DNA of 53,194 bases from Algoriphagus aestuarii. GTDB taxonomy: Bacteria; Bacteroidota; Bacteroidia; Cytophagales; Cyclobacteriaceae. The stretch spans positions 1-53,194 of the forward strand of contig JAFIDK010000012.1 of the NCBI GenBank assembly GCA_017051695.1, read 5' to 3'. Each line of letters starts with the position of its first letter. Position 1 is the stretch's first letter. Under the pieces are notes generated by a model, which was not told the DNA's origin, did no database searches, and was given only the letters and a program-made list of their open reading frames with translations. Position numbers and translations under genes: made by a program. Positions 7,404-15,636 of the stretch are shown here, piece by piece.

Positions 7404-8969
7404 ATGATGGATAACTGCTTTGCTACAACTAAAAAATTACTTAAAATTCTTAAAGTCCCTTTTTCTAATGGTTTTTTAAAAGAAAAGATTTTAACTCATC
7501 CACAATACCCTAGTTTACTTTCAGTTTCAGACACCTTGCAGGAATATGGAATAGAATCACTAGCAATTAAACATCCTAAAAAAGAATTGGACGATCTTCC
7601 ATTGCCAGGAATTGTTCAGGTTTTTAAGGGAAAAGAAATGTTTTTCAACATAATTACTTCCGTTTCCAATCAAGCAGTTTCATTAATAGATGAGGAGGGG
7701 ATAGCGAAAAAAATGTCAACTTCAGATTTTTTCGAAATCTGGACAGGGGTTATTTTACTACTTGAAAAGGGAGAAAATGCTACTGAACATGGAATAAGAA
7801 AAAAAAGTAATGAATTACTATTTCTTAAAACAATCGGTACAATCTGCTGTCTAAGCTTAATTTCGTGGTTTTTACTTATTTCTTTTGAAAGTGCGTTTTC
7901 ACTTGTAATTCTAAGTTATTTTTTACTCAAAGCATTAGGGCTTTTTATATCAATCCTTTTGCTCTGGTATCAACAAAATAAAGATAATCCCACATTAAAT
8001 CAATTCTGCACAAATGGTGGTAAATCAGACTGCAATTCCGTGTTGGATTCTAAAGATTTCCAGTGGTTGGATGGTAAACTTAATCCTAGTATGCTTGCAT
8101 TTGCATATTTTACATCAAGTATAGGGGTTTTAACTATTTCCGGTTCTTTATCTCTTGCTTTATTGGGCTGGTTAAGTGTGATAACCCTACCTATAATCGC
8201 ATATTCATTCTTTTATCAAGCTTCAGTGATTAAGAATTGGTGTAGATTCTGTTTACTGATTCAAGGAATATTGTTTTTAGAGGCAGTAACAATGTTTGGA
8301 GGAAAGTTCTGGTTATCTGAATTCCAATTATCTCCTTTCTTATTATTTTGTGCCCTTTTTTGCGGAACTATTTTGGGAGGAGTCTTTTTAATTTCACTGT
8401 TAGGATTAATAGAAAAAGTATACAAAACTCAACGTGAACTCAATAAATTCAAGAGCAATAAAGAATTGTTTGAATTATCTCTCACTAGGTCGAAAAAAAT
8501 AGTAAATGACCCTCAAGGCTTAGGGATTTTTATAAAAGGTGAAAATTCTAAATTTCAAGTGACAAAGGTTTGTAATCCATATTGTGGGCCATGTTCCCGA
8601 GTTCACCCCGTTCTAGAAAATCTTTTCGAAAAAGGGAATATTGACCTTCAGATCATCTTTGCCTCTCGAAGTGGAGATGAAAAGAATGAGCTTGCAATAC
8701 AACATTTTTTGGCAATTGCTGAAAAAGATGATTTAACTCTTACTCGTAATGCACTTGATGATTGGTATTTAGCTGATGAAAAGGACTATATCGATTTCGC
8801 TAAAAAATATCCATTGAATGAAGAGCTTTTTCTTCAGAAAGAAAAATTAAAACTTATGGAGGATTGGTGTGAAAAAGAAAGTATTTCATATACTCCTACT
8901 TTATTTATTAATGGGTATGAATTACCTAAAGAATACAAAGTTGAAGATTTACACTTTGTCCTATCATGA
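7404..8969 (+). CDS. VKOR-thioredoxin fusion with N-terminal C39-like domain (disulfide formation)
   Basis: 521 residues in three parts. Residues 1-120 resemble a C39 peptidase fold (Cys5; YPSLLSVSDTLQEYGIES) but lack a recognisable active-site set, so it may bind leader peptides. Residues 140-335 are a multi-helix vitamin K epoxide reductase domain with the loop cysteines Cys202 and Cys210 and the CxxC pair Cys280/Cys283. Residues 350-521 are a thioredoxin/DsbA-like domain with CGPC at 394-397. VKOR-Trx fusions oxidise the thioredoxin part and pass disulfides to exported substrates. The adjacent genes encode Cys-rich precursors and their exporter, so the likely substrates are these peptides. 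Translation may begin at either of two consecutive ATGs. Confidence 0.88.
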   Translation: MMDNCFATTKKLLKILKVPFSNGFLKEKILTHPQYPSLLSVSDTLQEYGIESLAIKHPKKELDDLPLPGIVQVFKGKEMFFNIITSVSNQAVSLIDEEGIAKKMSTSDFFEIWTGVILLLEKGENATEHGIRKKSNELLFLKTIGTICCLSLISWFLLISFESAFSLVILSYFLLKALGLFISILLLWYQQNKDNPTLNQFCTNGGKSDCNSVLDSKDFQWLDGKLNPSMLAFAYFTSSIGVLTISGSLSLALLGWLSVITLPIIAYSFFYQASVIKNWCRFCLLIQGILFLEAVTMFGGKFWLSEFQLSPFLLFCALFCGTILGGVFLISLLGLIEKVYKTQRELNKFKSNKELFELSLTRSKKIVNDPQGLGIFIKGENSKFQVTKVCNPYCGPCSRVHPVLENLFEKGNIDLQIIFASRSGDEKNELAIQHFLAIAEKDDLTLTRNALDDWYLADEKDYIDFAKKYPLNEELFLQKEKLKLMEDWCEKESISYTPTLFINGYELPKEYKVEDLHFVLS

Positions 8970-9026
8970 TATTTAAATTAATTAAATAATTATTTTATTA
9001 AATAAAGAAATTCTATCGCGATGAAT

Positions 9027-9052
9027 GGGCGTATTTGCTCAAACGCTCTTTT
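9027..9052 (+). promoter_or_regulatory. Stem-loop upstream of precursor 1
   Basis: GGGCGT (9027-9032) pairs with ACGCTC (9043-9048), one G-U pair included, then TTTT. It lies 42 bases before the precursor start. It could be a weak terminator of the VKOR gene. Similar stem-loops before the other three precursors suggest a 5' leader structure. Confidence 0.4.
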
Positions 9053-9090
9053 AAGATTGGGCACTTTTTGAATACTATTAAAATTTTATT

Positions 9091-9336
9091 ATGAAAAAGT
9101 TGAATTTAAAAAAAATGAATCTTCTTTCAGAAGATGTAATTGAAAGAAGTCAAATGGCCGCTATTTATGGTGGATCAGGTGGGTCTGGGACTGGTACTTG
9201 TGGATATCAGGATCCATCTGGATATACCGTTTGTAATCTGACTATGTCACAGGCTATGAGTTATCAGGCAACCTATGGAGGCTATTACTGTTGTGATAGT
9301 TGTGGAGGCAATGGAGGTTCTGCATCATATTGCTAA
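9091..9336 (+). CDS. GG-leader precursor peptide 1, six-cysteine core
   Basis: 81 residues. The leader MKKLNLKKMNLLSEDVIE-RSQM-AAIYGG ends in the double glycine that C39 transporters cut (after residue 28), giving a core of about 53 residues. The core is Gly, Ser and Tyr rich and has six cysteines in the order C-x10-C-x18-CC-x2-C-x9-C, the last being the C-terminal residue. Precursor 2 has exactly the same spacing. The leader resembles the Bacteroidota GG natural-product precursor families. I infer a disulfide-bonded, possibly glycosylated secreted peptide. Its activity, for example as a bacteriocin, is not shown. It has its own terminator, so it can be expressed at a level different from the exporter downstream. 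Confidence 0.85.
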   Translation: MKKLNLKKMNLLSEDVIERSQMAAIYGGSGGSGTGTCGYQDPSGYTVCNLTMSQAMSYQATYGGYYCCDSCGGNGGSASYC

Positions 9337-9341
9337 TTAAC

Positions 9342-9381
9342 ATGATTGCTTGGAGGTTAAATTCCAAGCAATCATATTTTT
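9342..9381 (+). terminator. Intrinsic terminator of precursor 1
   Basis: Perfect 13-bp stem ATGATTGCTTGGA/TCCAAGCAATCAT with an 8-base loop, then ATTTTT. It starts 6 bases after the stop codon. Confidence 0.85.
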
Positions 9382-9551
9382 AAACTATTGCTATTTATTT
9401 TAATTGTTGAAATACTTTTTATCTTGTTGTTTTCATTTAAACGGTATTATTCTAAAAACTCTATTATATATTTTGTTGAAATTGTCAAAGTATGATTTTT
9501 CTTAATATTAAATTTTCAATTTATTAATCTTGTTAATTTTATTTTAAATTC

Positions 9552-11753
9552 TTGAATACTAATTTCCCATTCTATAAACAACCAGATTCCAAAGATTGTG
9601 GTCCTACCTGCTTGAGAATTATAGCTAAGCACTATGGTAAACTCATTTCTCTTCAAGAAATAAGAAATTTGTCCGAAACTACTCGTTCGGGTAGTAGTTT
9701 ACTTAAACTAAGTGATGCAGCAGAAGCAATAGGATTTAAGACTATTGGGGCAAAATTGGATTTTAAGAGATTGGAACAGGCTCAATTGCCTTTAGTTGTA
9801 CATTGGGATAAGAACCATTTTGTGGTTGTATATCAAATTAATAAAGGTAAAGTATATCTTTCCGATCCTGCTTATGGATTAATCCAATTAACTAAACAGG
9901 AATTTATTTCCCGTTGGATAGGGAATAATGCAACAGATGAAAGTAAGGAAGGAATAACCTTGCTTTTAGAACCTTCCATGAAATTTAAAAAAATGAAGTG
10001 GGAGAGTTCCGAAAAAAGGTCTTTGGGATTTCTGTTTCAATACTTATTCAAGTATAAAAGTTTGATAGTACAGCTGGCTGTCGGTTTATTAGTAGGTAGT
10101 TTGCTTCAACTTATTTTTCCTTTTTTGACTCAAAGTATCGTGGATATAGGGATCCAAAACCAAGATATTGGATTTATATATCTAGTTCTAATAGCACAAG
10201 TAATGTTATTTTTAGGTAGGACAAGTGTTGATGTTATTAGAAGCTGGATTTTACTACACCTAAGTACTCGAGTGAATATTTCTCTTGTATCTGATTTTTT
10301 TATTAAGCTTATGAAGCTACCAATTTCCTATTTTGATACTAGAATGACTGGAGATATTATGCAGAGAATTGGGGATCATAGAAGAATAGAGAACCTACTT
10401 ACAGGATCTGCATTGAGTACCTTTTTTTCCTTTTTTAATCTTTTGGTATTTGGAGCAGTTTTATTGTATTACAGCCCAATGGTATTTTTGATATTTATGG
10501 GAGGGAGTGCTTTATATATTTTATGGATTCTCTATTTTTTGAAGCGGAGGAAAGAATTGGACTATATGCGATTTGCACAGCTAAGTCAAGAACAAAGTAC
10601 TGTGATTGAATTGATAAATGGTATGCAAGAGATTAAGCTACATAATGCAGAAACCCAAAAACGATGGAAATGGGAATTTGTACAGGCTAGTCTATTTAAC
10701 GTTTCCATTAAGACATTGACATTAGAACAGACGCAAGGCGTTGGTTCTTCAGTTATAAATGAGCTAAAAAATATTTTGGTCACTTTTGTATCGGCACTTT
10801 TGGTTATTCAGGGACAGCTTACCTTGGGAATGATGCTTTCTTTGCAGTATATAATAGGACAACTTAATAGTCCAATTATGGGGCTTGTAAATTTTGTCCG
10901 TACTTATCAGGACGCCAAGATTAGTCTTGAAAGACTCAATGAAATTCATGAAAAAGAAGAGGAAGAAAGCCTTGACAGGCATTTGGTTTATGAAATTATC
11001 CCTGGAGAAGATTTAACGGTGACGAACCTTAGTTTTCGATATCTCGGAGCAGAGGAAAATGTCTTAAAAGAAATTAGTTTGACGATTCCCAAGGATAAAA
11101 TTACAGCAGTTGTTGGTGCTAGTGGTTGTGGTAAAACTACTCTTATGAAAATACTCCTTAAATTTTATGAACCAACTAAGGGGGAAATCCAATATGGAAA
11201 TCATAGTTTTTTTTCTATCTCGCCTAGAAGTTGGAGAGATCATTGTGGCGTGGTGATGCAAGAAAGCTATGTGTTTAATGACACTATAGCAGCAAATATT
11301 GCAGTCGGAGAGGAAGTAATTGATCTCGAAAGATTGGTAATAGCCTCACAGACAGCAAATATCTATGAGTTTATTCAATCACTTCCCCAGAGATTTAATA
11401 CTAAAATTGGAAATGAAGGGATAGGTATCAGTACAGGACAAAAGCAACGTTTGTTTATCGCTCGTGCAGTTTATAAAAACCCTGAAATACTTTTTTTTGA
11501 CGAAGCCACCTCAGCACTTGATGCCAAAAATGAACGCATTGTTATGAGTAATTTATCAAGCTTTTTGAAAGATAAAACTGTGTTCATTATTGCCCATCGT
11601 CTTAGTACAGTTAAAAATGCAGATCAAATTATAGTTATGGATGAAGGTGAAATTGTGGAAGTTGGTAGACATGAGGATTTAGTATTAAAAAACGGTATTT
11701 ACTACAATTTGGTGAAAAATCAATTGGAACTGGAAAAAATCAGAGAGAACTAG
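9552..11753 (+). CDS. C39 peptidase-containing ABC transporter (leader cleavage and export)
   Basis: 733 residues, starting at a TTG. The C39 motif begins only about 10 residues later, so no longer N-terminus is needed. Residues 1-140 are an active-looking C39 peptidase: Cys16 in DCGPTC, His89 in KNHF, Asp105 in SDPAYG. Residues 160-450 hold about six membrane helices. The ATP-binding domain has Walker A GASGCGKTT (about 521-529), signature STGQKQR (about 626) and Walker B FFDEATSALD (about 648). Such PCAT proteins cut leaders after GG and export the core through the inner membrane. The four GG precursors nearby are the obvious cargo. The HlyD gene starts 2 bases downstream. Confidence 0.95.
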   Translation: MNTNFPFYKQPDSKDCGPTCLRIIAKHYGKLISLQEIRNLSETTRSGSSLLKLSDAAEAIGFKTIGAKLDFKRLEQAQLPLVVHWDKNHFVVVYQINKGKVYLSDPAYGLIQLTKQEFISRWIGNNATDESKEGITLLLEPSMKFKKMKWESSEKRSLGFLFQYLFKYKSLIVQLAVGLLVGSLLQLIFPFLTQSIVDIGIQNQDIGFIYLVLIAQVMLFLGRTSVDVIRSWILLHLSTRVNISLVSDFFIKLMKLPISYFDTRMTGDIMQRIGDHRRIENLLTGSALSTFFSFFNLLVFGAVLLYYSPMVFLIFMGGSALYILWILYFLKRRKELDYMRFAQLSQEQSTVIELINGMQEIKLHNAETQKRWKWEFVQASLFNVSIKTLTLEQTQGVGSSVINELKNILVTFVSALLVIQGQLTLGMMLSLQYIIGQLNSPIMGLVNFVRTYQDAKISLERLNEIHEKEEEESLDRHLVYEIIPGEDLTVTNLSFRYLGAEENVLKEISLTIPKDKITAVVGASGCGKTTLMKILLKFYEPTKGEIQYGNHSFFSISPRSWRDHCGVVMQESYVFNDTIAANIAVGEEVIDLERLVIASQTANIYEFIQSLPQRFNTKIGNEGIGISTGQKQRLFIARAVYKNPEILFFDEATSALDAKNERIVMSNLSSFLKDKTVFIIAHRLSTVKNADQIIVMDEGEIVEVGRHEDLVLKNGIYYNLVKNQLELEKIREN

Positions 11754-11755
11754 GA

Positions 11756-13060
11756 ATGCCCAACAATAATAATTTTATAGAAAATATTCATCTGAGGTCT
11801 GAAGAGGTACAGGAGATAATTAGCGCCCCACCTTCTTGGATGATCCGCTGGGGAATTACAATTGTTTTTGGTATAACATGTTTATTGATTTTCCTGACTT
11901 TTTTCATAAAATATCCAGACTTTATCCAGGCAAGAGTTAAAATTACAACCTTACAGCCAACTGAAAAGACAATAGCAAGGTCTTCCGGACAAATTGAGAA
12001 AATATGGGTCCACAACGGTGACATGGTTCAAGCTGGTCAGCCTTTAGCAAGTATTGAAAGTACCTCAGAAATCCAAAGTGTTTTGGCCCTAAAAAAGATT
12101 CTAAAAGAAGTTCCTTTTGGAAATGAGAATGGATATTTATTTCCTTTTGATTCTCTGACTGATGCAGTTTTGGGTGAAATTGAAACTTCATTTGTCGAAT
12201 TTGAACGAAGTTATTTGGAGTTCAAACTTCTTGAAAAGCTTCAACCCTCTCTTGTTCAGCTAGAAGGAAATCTACAATCAAGTAAGGAAATTCATGAAAG
12301 ATTAAATAACCAATTGGAGCAAAAAGAAATTCTTGAAAGAAAATTGATACTTGTAGAAAAGGATTTTACGCGAAATAGAAGTCTATTTGAAAGTGGGGTC
12401 ATAGCTGAAAAGGATTTTGAAAATAGAGAAATGGAATACCTTCAAATGCAAGAACAGGTAAATGTTATGGCAATTAACATTTCTCATCTTCAAGAGGCAT
12501 TGGTAAATGCAGGGCAAACAATAAAAAGTACAAAAGTTACAAAAGAACAAGACGAATCTAGAGCTTTAATAAATTTGCTACAAGCCTATCACGGCTTAAG
12601 AAGAGCAGTTAAAGAATGGGAAAATCGTTATTTGCTTATTTCTTCTATCGAAGGTGAATTAAGTTTTCAAGGTGTCTGGGGAGAAAATCAATTTGTTCAA
12701 TCAGGTGATCATATTTTTTCAATTTTTCCAAAAATAAGGTCAGAATTAATTGGGGAAACTCTGGTAACATCTCAAAACGCAGGAAAAATTGTTACCGGTC
12801 AGAAAGTATTGCTTAAACTCGATAATTTTCCTTTTCAACAATTTGGGGCATTAACAGGTAAAGTTGTAAGTATCTCAGTCTCCCCTGATGAAGAAGGTAA
12901 TTACTTAGTCTATTGCTCACTTCCAGATGGGACATTAACTTCCTATGGAAAAAAGATTCAAGTAAATCAAGAGCTTTTGGGTACTGCGGAAATCATTACT
13001 GAAAACCTAAGTTTAGCAGAAAGACTTTTTTTTAAATTTAAATCAATAACTGAGTATTGA
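11756..13060 (+). CDS. HlyD-family membrane fusion protein
   Basis: 434 residues. A short cytoplasmic N-terminus is followed by one membrane helix (about 31-52), a lipoyl-type half (IARSSGQIEKIWVHNGDMVQAGQPLASIES), a long coiled coil (about 150-270), the second lipoyl half and a beta-barrel region. It forms the periplasmic bridge between the C39 ABC transporter, 2 bases upstream, and an outer membrane channel that is not encoded in the window. The coiled-coil length is ordinary for the family. Confidence 0.93.
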   Translation: MPNNNNFIENIHLRSEEVQEIISAPPSWMIRWGITIVFGITCLLIFLTFFIKYPDFIQARVKITTLQPTEKTIARSSGQIEKIWVHNGDMVQAGQPLASIESTSEIQSVLALKKILKEVPFGNENGYLFPFDSLTDAVLGEIETSFVEFERSYLEFKLLEKLQPSLVQLEGNLQSSKEIHERLNNQLEQKEILERKLILVEKDFTRNRSLFESGVIAEKDFENREMEYLQMQEQVNVMAINISHLQEALVNAGQTIKSTKVTKEQDESRALINLLQAYHGLRRAVKEWENRYLLISSIEGELSFQGVWGENQFVQSGDHIFSIFPKIRSELIGETLVTSQNAGKIVTGQKVLLKLDNFPFQQFGALTGKVVSISVSPDEEGNYLVYCSLPDGTLTSYGKKIQVNQELLGTAEIITENLSLAERLFFKFKSITEY

Positions 13061-13296
13061 AATATATATTGATATTGACTGTTTTAGAAAAAAAAATAAT
13101 TTCGGTAATGTAGTAGTAAATAATATGTTTTAAATAATATTTGTTTTCTTTTATTTTTCTAATCAAATAAATAATGGTTTCTATAAAGCAGGAATAAAAC
13201 ATTTATTGTTTTCTAAAAATAATTCGAAGTTATGATGGAGTTAACAAATAATACTAATGGTGTTATTTGGTTGTTTGAATAAAAAAATATTTAAAT

Positions 13297-14016
13297 ATGG
13301 ATAATGTTGTCAAAAGTTTGTGGATAAGTTCAGAAATAGATGAAATGCAAATTGTTTGTATGAATTCGTTTATTGAATTAGGTCATGAATTTCATTTATA
13401 TACATATGGAGAAATTCAGAATGTTCCAAATGGTGTAATAATTAAAAATGCAAATGATATAATTAATGAAGAATTTGTTTTTAAAGACAAATTCAATTCC
13501 TATGCTACTTTTTCCGATTGGTTCAGGATTAAATTACTTTATGATTTAGGAGGTTGGTGGGTCGATTGTGATGTCCTTTGTTTAAAAAAATTTATTTCAG
13601 ATTGGCCCTATATTTTTGCAACTGAGATTAGTAAAAGTCTAAGTGGGGAAGAATACCCTCAAATTTGTAATGCCATAATAAAAATGCCTAAAGAAAGCAA
13701 AGTAGGTCTTGAAATATTGCTTGCAATTGGTGAAAAAATGAAAACCATTAACTCAAAAGAACTGTTCTGGACAGAAATAGGAGCTAAAATCATAAGTGAA
13801 AAAATTTTAAAATTTAATCTTACGGATTATGTTGTTTCTCCTGAAGTATTTTGTCCAATCAATTATTTTAACTTTAAGGATTTGCTAAAAGATTCAATTG
13901 CTTTTTCAGATGATACGTATGGTGTTCATTTATGGAATAAAATGTGGGAGTGGAATAATGAAAATATCCTTTCAAACCCGGAGAGTAAGTCTTTCTTTTC
14001 AAAATATCGGAAGTAA
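13297..14016 (+). CDS. Glycosyltransferase with DXD motif (GT32/OCH1-like)
   Basis: 239 residues. The conserved core FSDWFRIKLLYDLGGWWVDCDVLCLKKF (given here in parts: FSDWFRIKLL, DLGGWWVDCDV) carries the nucleotide-sugar-binding DCD at about residues 89-91. This is typical of the glycosyltransferase family with sugar-binding DXD motif. There is no membrane segment, so it acts in the cytoplasm. The Asn-Trp-rich C-terminus (HLWNKMWEW) is common in the family. Its place between the exporter and precursor 2 suggests that it adds a sugar to the precursor cores before export. An alternative is surface-polysaccharide synthesis, but no other polysaccharide gene is present. Upstream, 236 bases of AT-rich DNA separate it from the hlyD-like gene. 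Confidence 0.85.
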   Translation: MDNVVKSLWISSEIDEMQIVCMNSFIELGHEFHLYTYGEIQNVPNGVIIKNANDIINEEFVFKDKFNSYATFSDWFRIKLLYDLGGWWVDCDVLCLKKFISDWPYIFATEISKSLSGEEYPQICNAIIKMPKESKVGLEILLAIGEKMKTINSKELFWTEIGAKIISEKILKFNLTDYVVSPEVFCPINYFNFKDLLKDSIAFSDDTYGVHLWNKMWEWNNENILSNPESKSFFSKYRK

Positions 14017-14023
14017 AAATAAA

Positions 14024-14044
14024 GAGCCTGTAATTTACAGGCTC
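14024..14044 (-). terminator. Terminator between converging genes, serving precursor 2
   Basis: Perfect 9-bp stem GAGCCTGTA/TACAGGCTC with loop ATT. On the minus strand it is followed by TTTATTTTTA, so it ends precursor 2. On the plus strand it may also stop the glycosyltransferase transcript. Confidence 0.8.
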
Positions 14045-14052
14045 TGATTGAT

Positions 14053-14304
14053 TTAGCAGAATCCTGAATTCCCTCCTTTGCTACTGCAAAGATCACAACA
14101 AACATCCCCGCCATTTGCTTGGTAAAAAGCGTCTGCTTGTTCAAAGGATAATCCGCATCTTATTTCATTACTTGGTGATCTATATCCACAATCTCCTCCA
14201 GCGCTTCCGGTGGGGTAACTTCCGCCATAAATTTTAGCTAACTGATCTCTACCAAGAATTTCATCTTGTATCACCCTGATTTTGCCTAATTTTAATCTTT
14301 TCAT
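14053..14304 (-). CDS. GG-leader precursor peptide 2, six-cysteine core (opposite strand)
   Basis: 83 residues. The leader MKRLKLGKIRV...LGRDQLAKIYGG ends after residue 28. The core of 55 residues has six cysteines in the pattern C-x10-C-x18-CC-x2-C-x9-C with a C-terminal Cys, identical in spacing to precursor 1 despite many changes between them. Shared positions include CGY, a PS pair, the GG before CC, and CCD. It is the only gene of the peptide cluster's plus-strand block that is read leftwards. It has its own terminator and a stem-loop upstream, so it is regulated alone. The inferred product is a disulfide-rich secreted peptide. Confidence 0.85.
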   Translation of the reverse strand: MKRLKLGKIRVIQDEILGRDQLAKIYGGSYPTGSAGGDCGYRSPSNEIRCGLSFEQADAFYQANGGDVCCDLCSSKGGNSGFC

Positions 14305-14330
14305 TAATGAATAATTTTTAAATTTTGAAT

Positions 14331-14354
14331 AATGCTTCTTTTAAACAAAGCATT
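14331..14354 (-). promoter_or_regulatory. Stem-loop upstream of precursor 2
   Basis: Perfect 7-bp arms AATGCTT/AAGCATT with a 10-base loop, ending 26 bases before the start codon on the minus strand. There is no gene upstream on that strand to terminate, which favours a 5' leader structure or an operator. Confidence 0.45.
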
Positions 14355-14559
14355 TCAATAATTCTAAATATTATTCAATAAATCAAGTATATATTTACTA
14401 ATATTTAGTAAATAGATTCTAGAATTGTTTTAAGTAATTATTAGTTTATTTATTTTATTTTTATATATTTAATTATATGATAATTGTTAATTTGACTTAA
14501 TATTATTTTTTGTTTAAAATTTGGTATTTTATAGTTGTAGTATAATTTATTTTATAGAT

Positions 14560-15636
14560 ATGGCACATGTTGAAGAAAAACTTCACGAGATTAATTGTTA
14601 TCTGCTGAGAAATTCTAAAGATGAAAATGAATTAGGATTATTTAATGGGAAATTGGGATTAACCATCTACTTGTATAATCTAGCGCATAAGTCTGAAAGT
14701 CAAAATATCCAAGAAATGGCTGACAATCTTATCGGAGAAATTTATGAGAAAATAGGTAGTTCCAAGCTTTCCACTGATTTTTCAAGTGGACTTGCAGGTA
14801 TTGCATGGGGGATTAGTCATCTGGTTAATTCTGACTTTGTTGATGCCGATCTTGATGATACTTTAAGTGAATTGGATGATAAGATTTTTAAATTCTTAAA
14901 TGTTCAAAAAGGAGATTTTTCTGTTAACATTCAAAGTGGTTTAATAGGCTACCTTTTTTATTGTCTTGATCGCTTGGAAAACTCTTTAAAATCTAAGCAC
15001 TCTTCAAATATTTATATATTTCATATGCTCGGAGCTTCACTCCTTAATCAACTAGGGCAATTAATTGAGGAAGAGAAATATCAAGATAAGGAACCGCAAT
15101 CGTTTAGTTTATTTTGGGATTTGCCTTTGGTATTAATTGTTTTAACAAAGGCAAAAAAATTGAAAGTAAATGCCAATAAAGTTGATAGAATTGTTGACTT
15201 TCTGCTTCCTAGCTTACTTTCACTTTTACCTAGACTACATAGTAATAGGGTCTATTTGTTATTGGGGATAGAATCAATTTTGGTAGAGATACATAATTCT
15301 TCACTTAGAAATCATGCTGATCTTTTAAAGAACTCCATTAACCTTAAATCAATTATTTATAAGGAGTACAATAATTTAAATATTTGCCTTGTGGATGGAA
15401 TTTGCGGTTTAAAGCTCATCGGAAATAGACTATCTGAAATTACTGGTGAAAATTCATTCGTGCCAACAGGAGAGCAAGTATTGCAAAAAATCAATTTGGC
15501 TGCGTGTTGGGAAGATAATGATTTTTATAGTCATTTTAAAAAGAGTATAGGTTTGTTTTCTGGCTTGTCAGGGATAGGGTGGATTTTATTGGAAGACTTG
15601 AATGTTGTTGAAAAATTGGGACTTTTAAATGATTGA
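14560..15636 (+). CDS. LanC-like protein lacking zinc ligands
   Basis: 358 residues from the ATG at 14560. The open frame further upstream is AT-rich and not protein-like. LanC-type glycine repeats are visible in order: LGLFNGKLGLTIYLYNLA, SSGLAGIAWGISHL, NIQSGLIGYLFY, GLFSGLSGIGWILLE. These form the alpha/alpha toroid of lanthionine cyclases. The catalytic zinc ligands are missing: the WCYG region reads SLFWDLPLV and the CHG region reads CLVDGICG. Thioether cyclisation is therefore unlikely, and no dehydratase gene is present. It may bind precursors or organise the glycosyltransferase whose gene overlaps its last 8 bases. LanC-like assignment is firm in fold signature, open in function. Confidence 0.75.
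   Translation: MAHVEEKLHEINCYLLRNSKDENELGLFNGKLGLTIYLYNLAHKSESQNIQEMADNLIGEIYEKIGSSKLSTDFSSGLAGIAWGISHLVNSDFVDADLDDTLSELDDKIFKFLNVQKGDFSVNIQSGLIGYLFYCLDRLENSLKSKHSSNIYIFHMLGASLLNQLGQLIEEEKYQDKEPQSFSLFWDLPLVLIVLTKAKKLKVNANKVDRIVDFLLPSLLSLLPRLHSNRVYLLLGIESILVEIHNSSLRNHADLLKNSINLKSIIYKEYNNLNICLVDGICGLKLIGNRLSEITGENSFVPTGEQVLQKINLAACWEDNDFYSHFKKSIGLFSGLSGIGWILLEDLNVVEKLGLLND

Noticed and set aside
14560-15636. Reading the 7-18 kb cluster as a lanthipeptide cluster because of the LanC-like gene
   Set aside because: No LanB, LanM or other dehydratase is present, the LanC-like protein has lost its zinc ligands, and a disulfide-forming protein is encoded instead.
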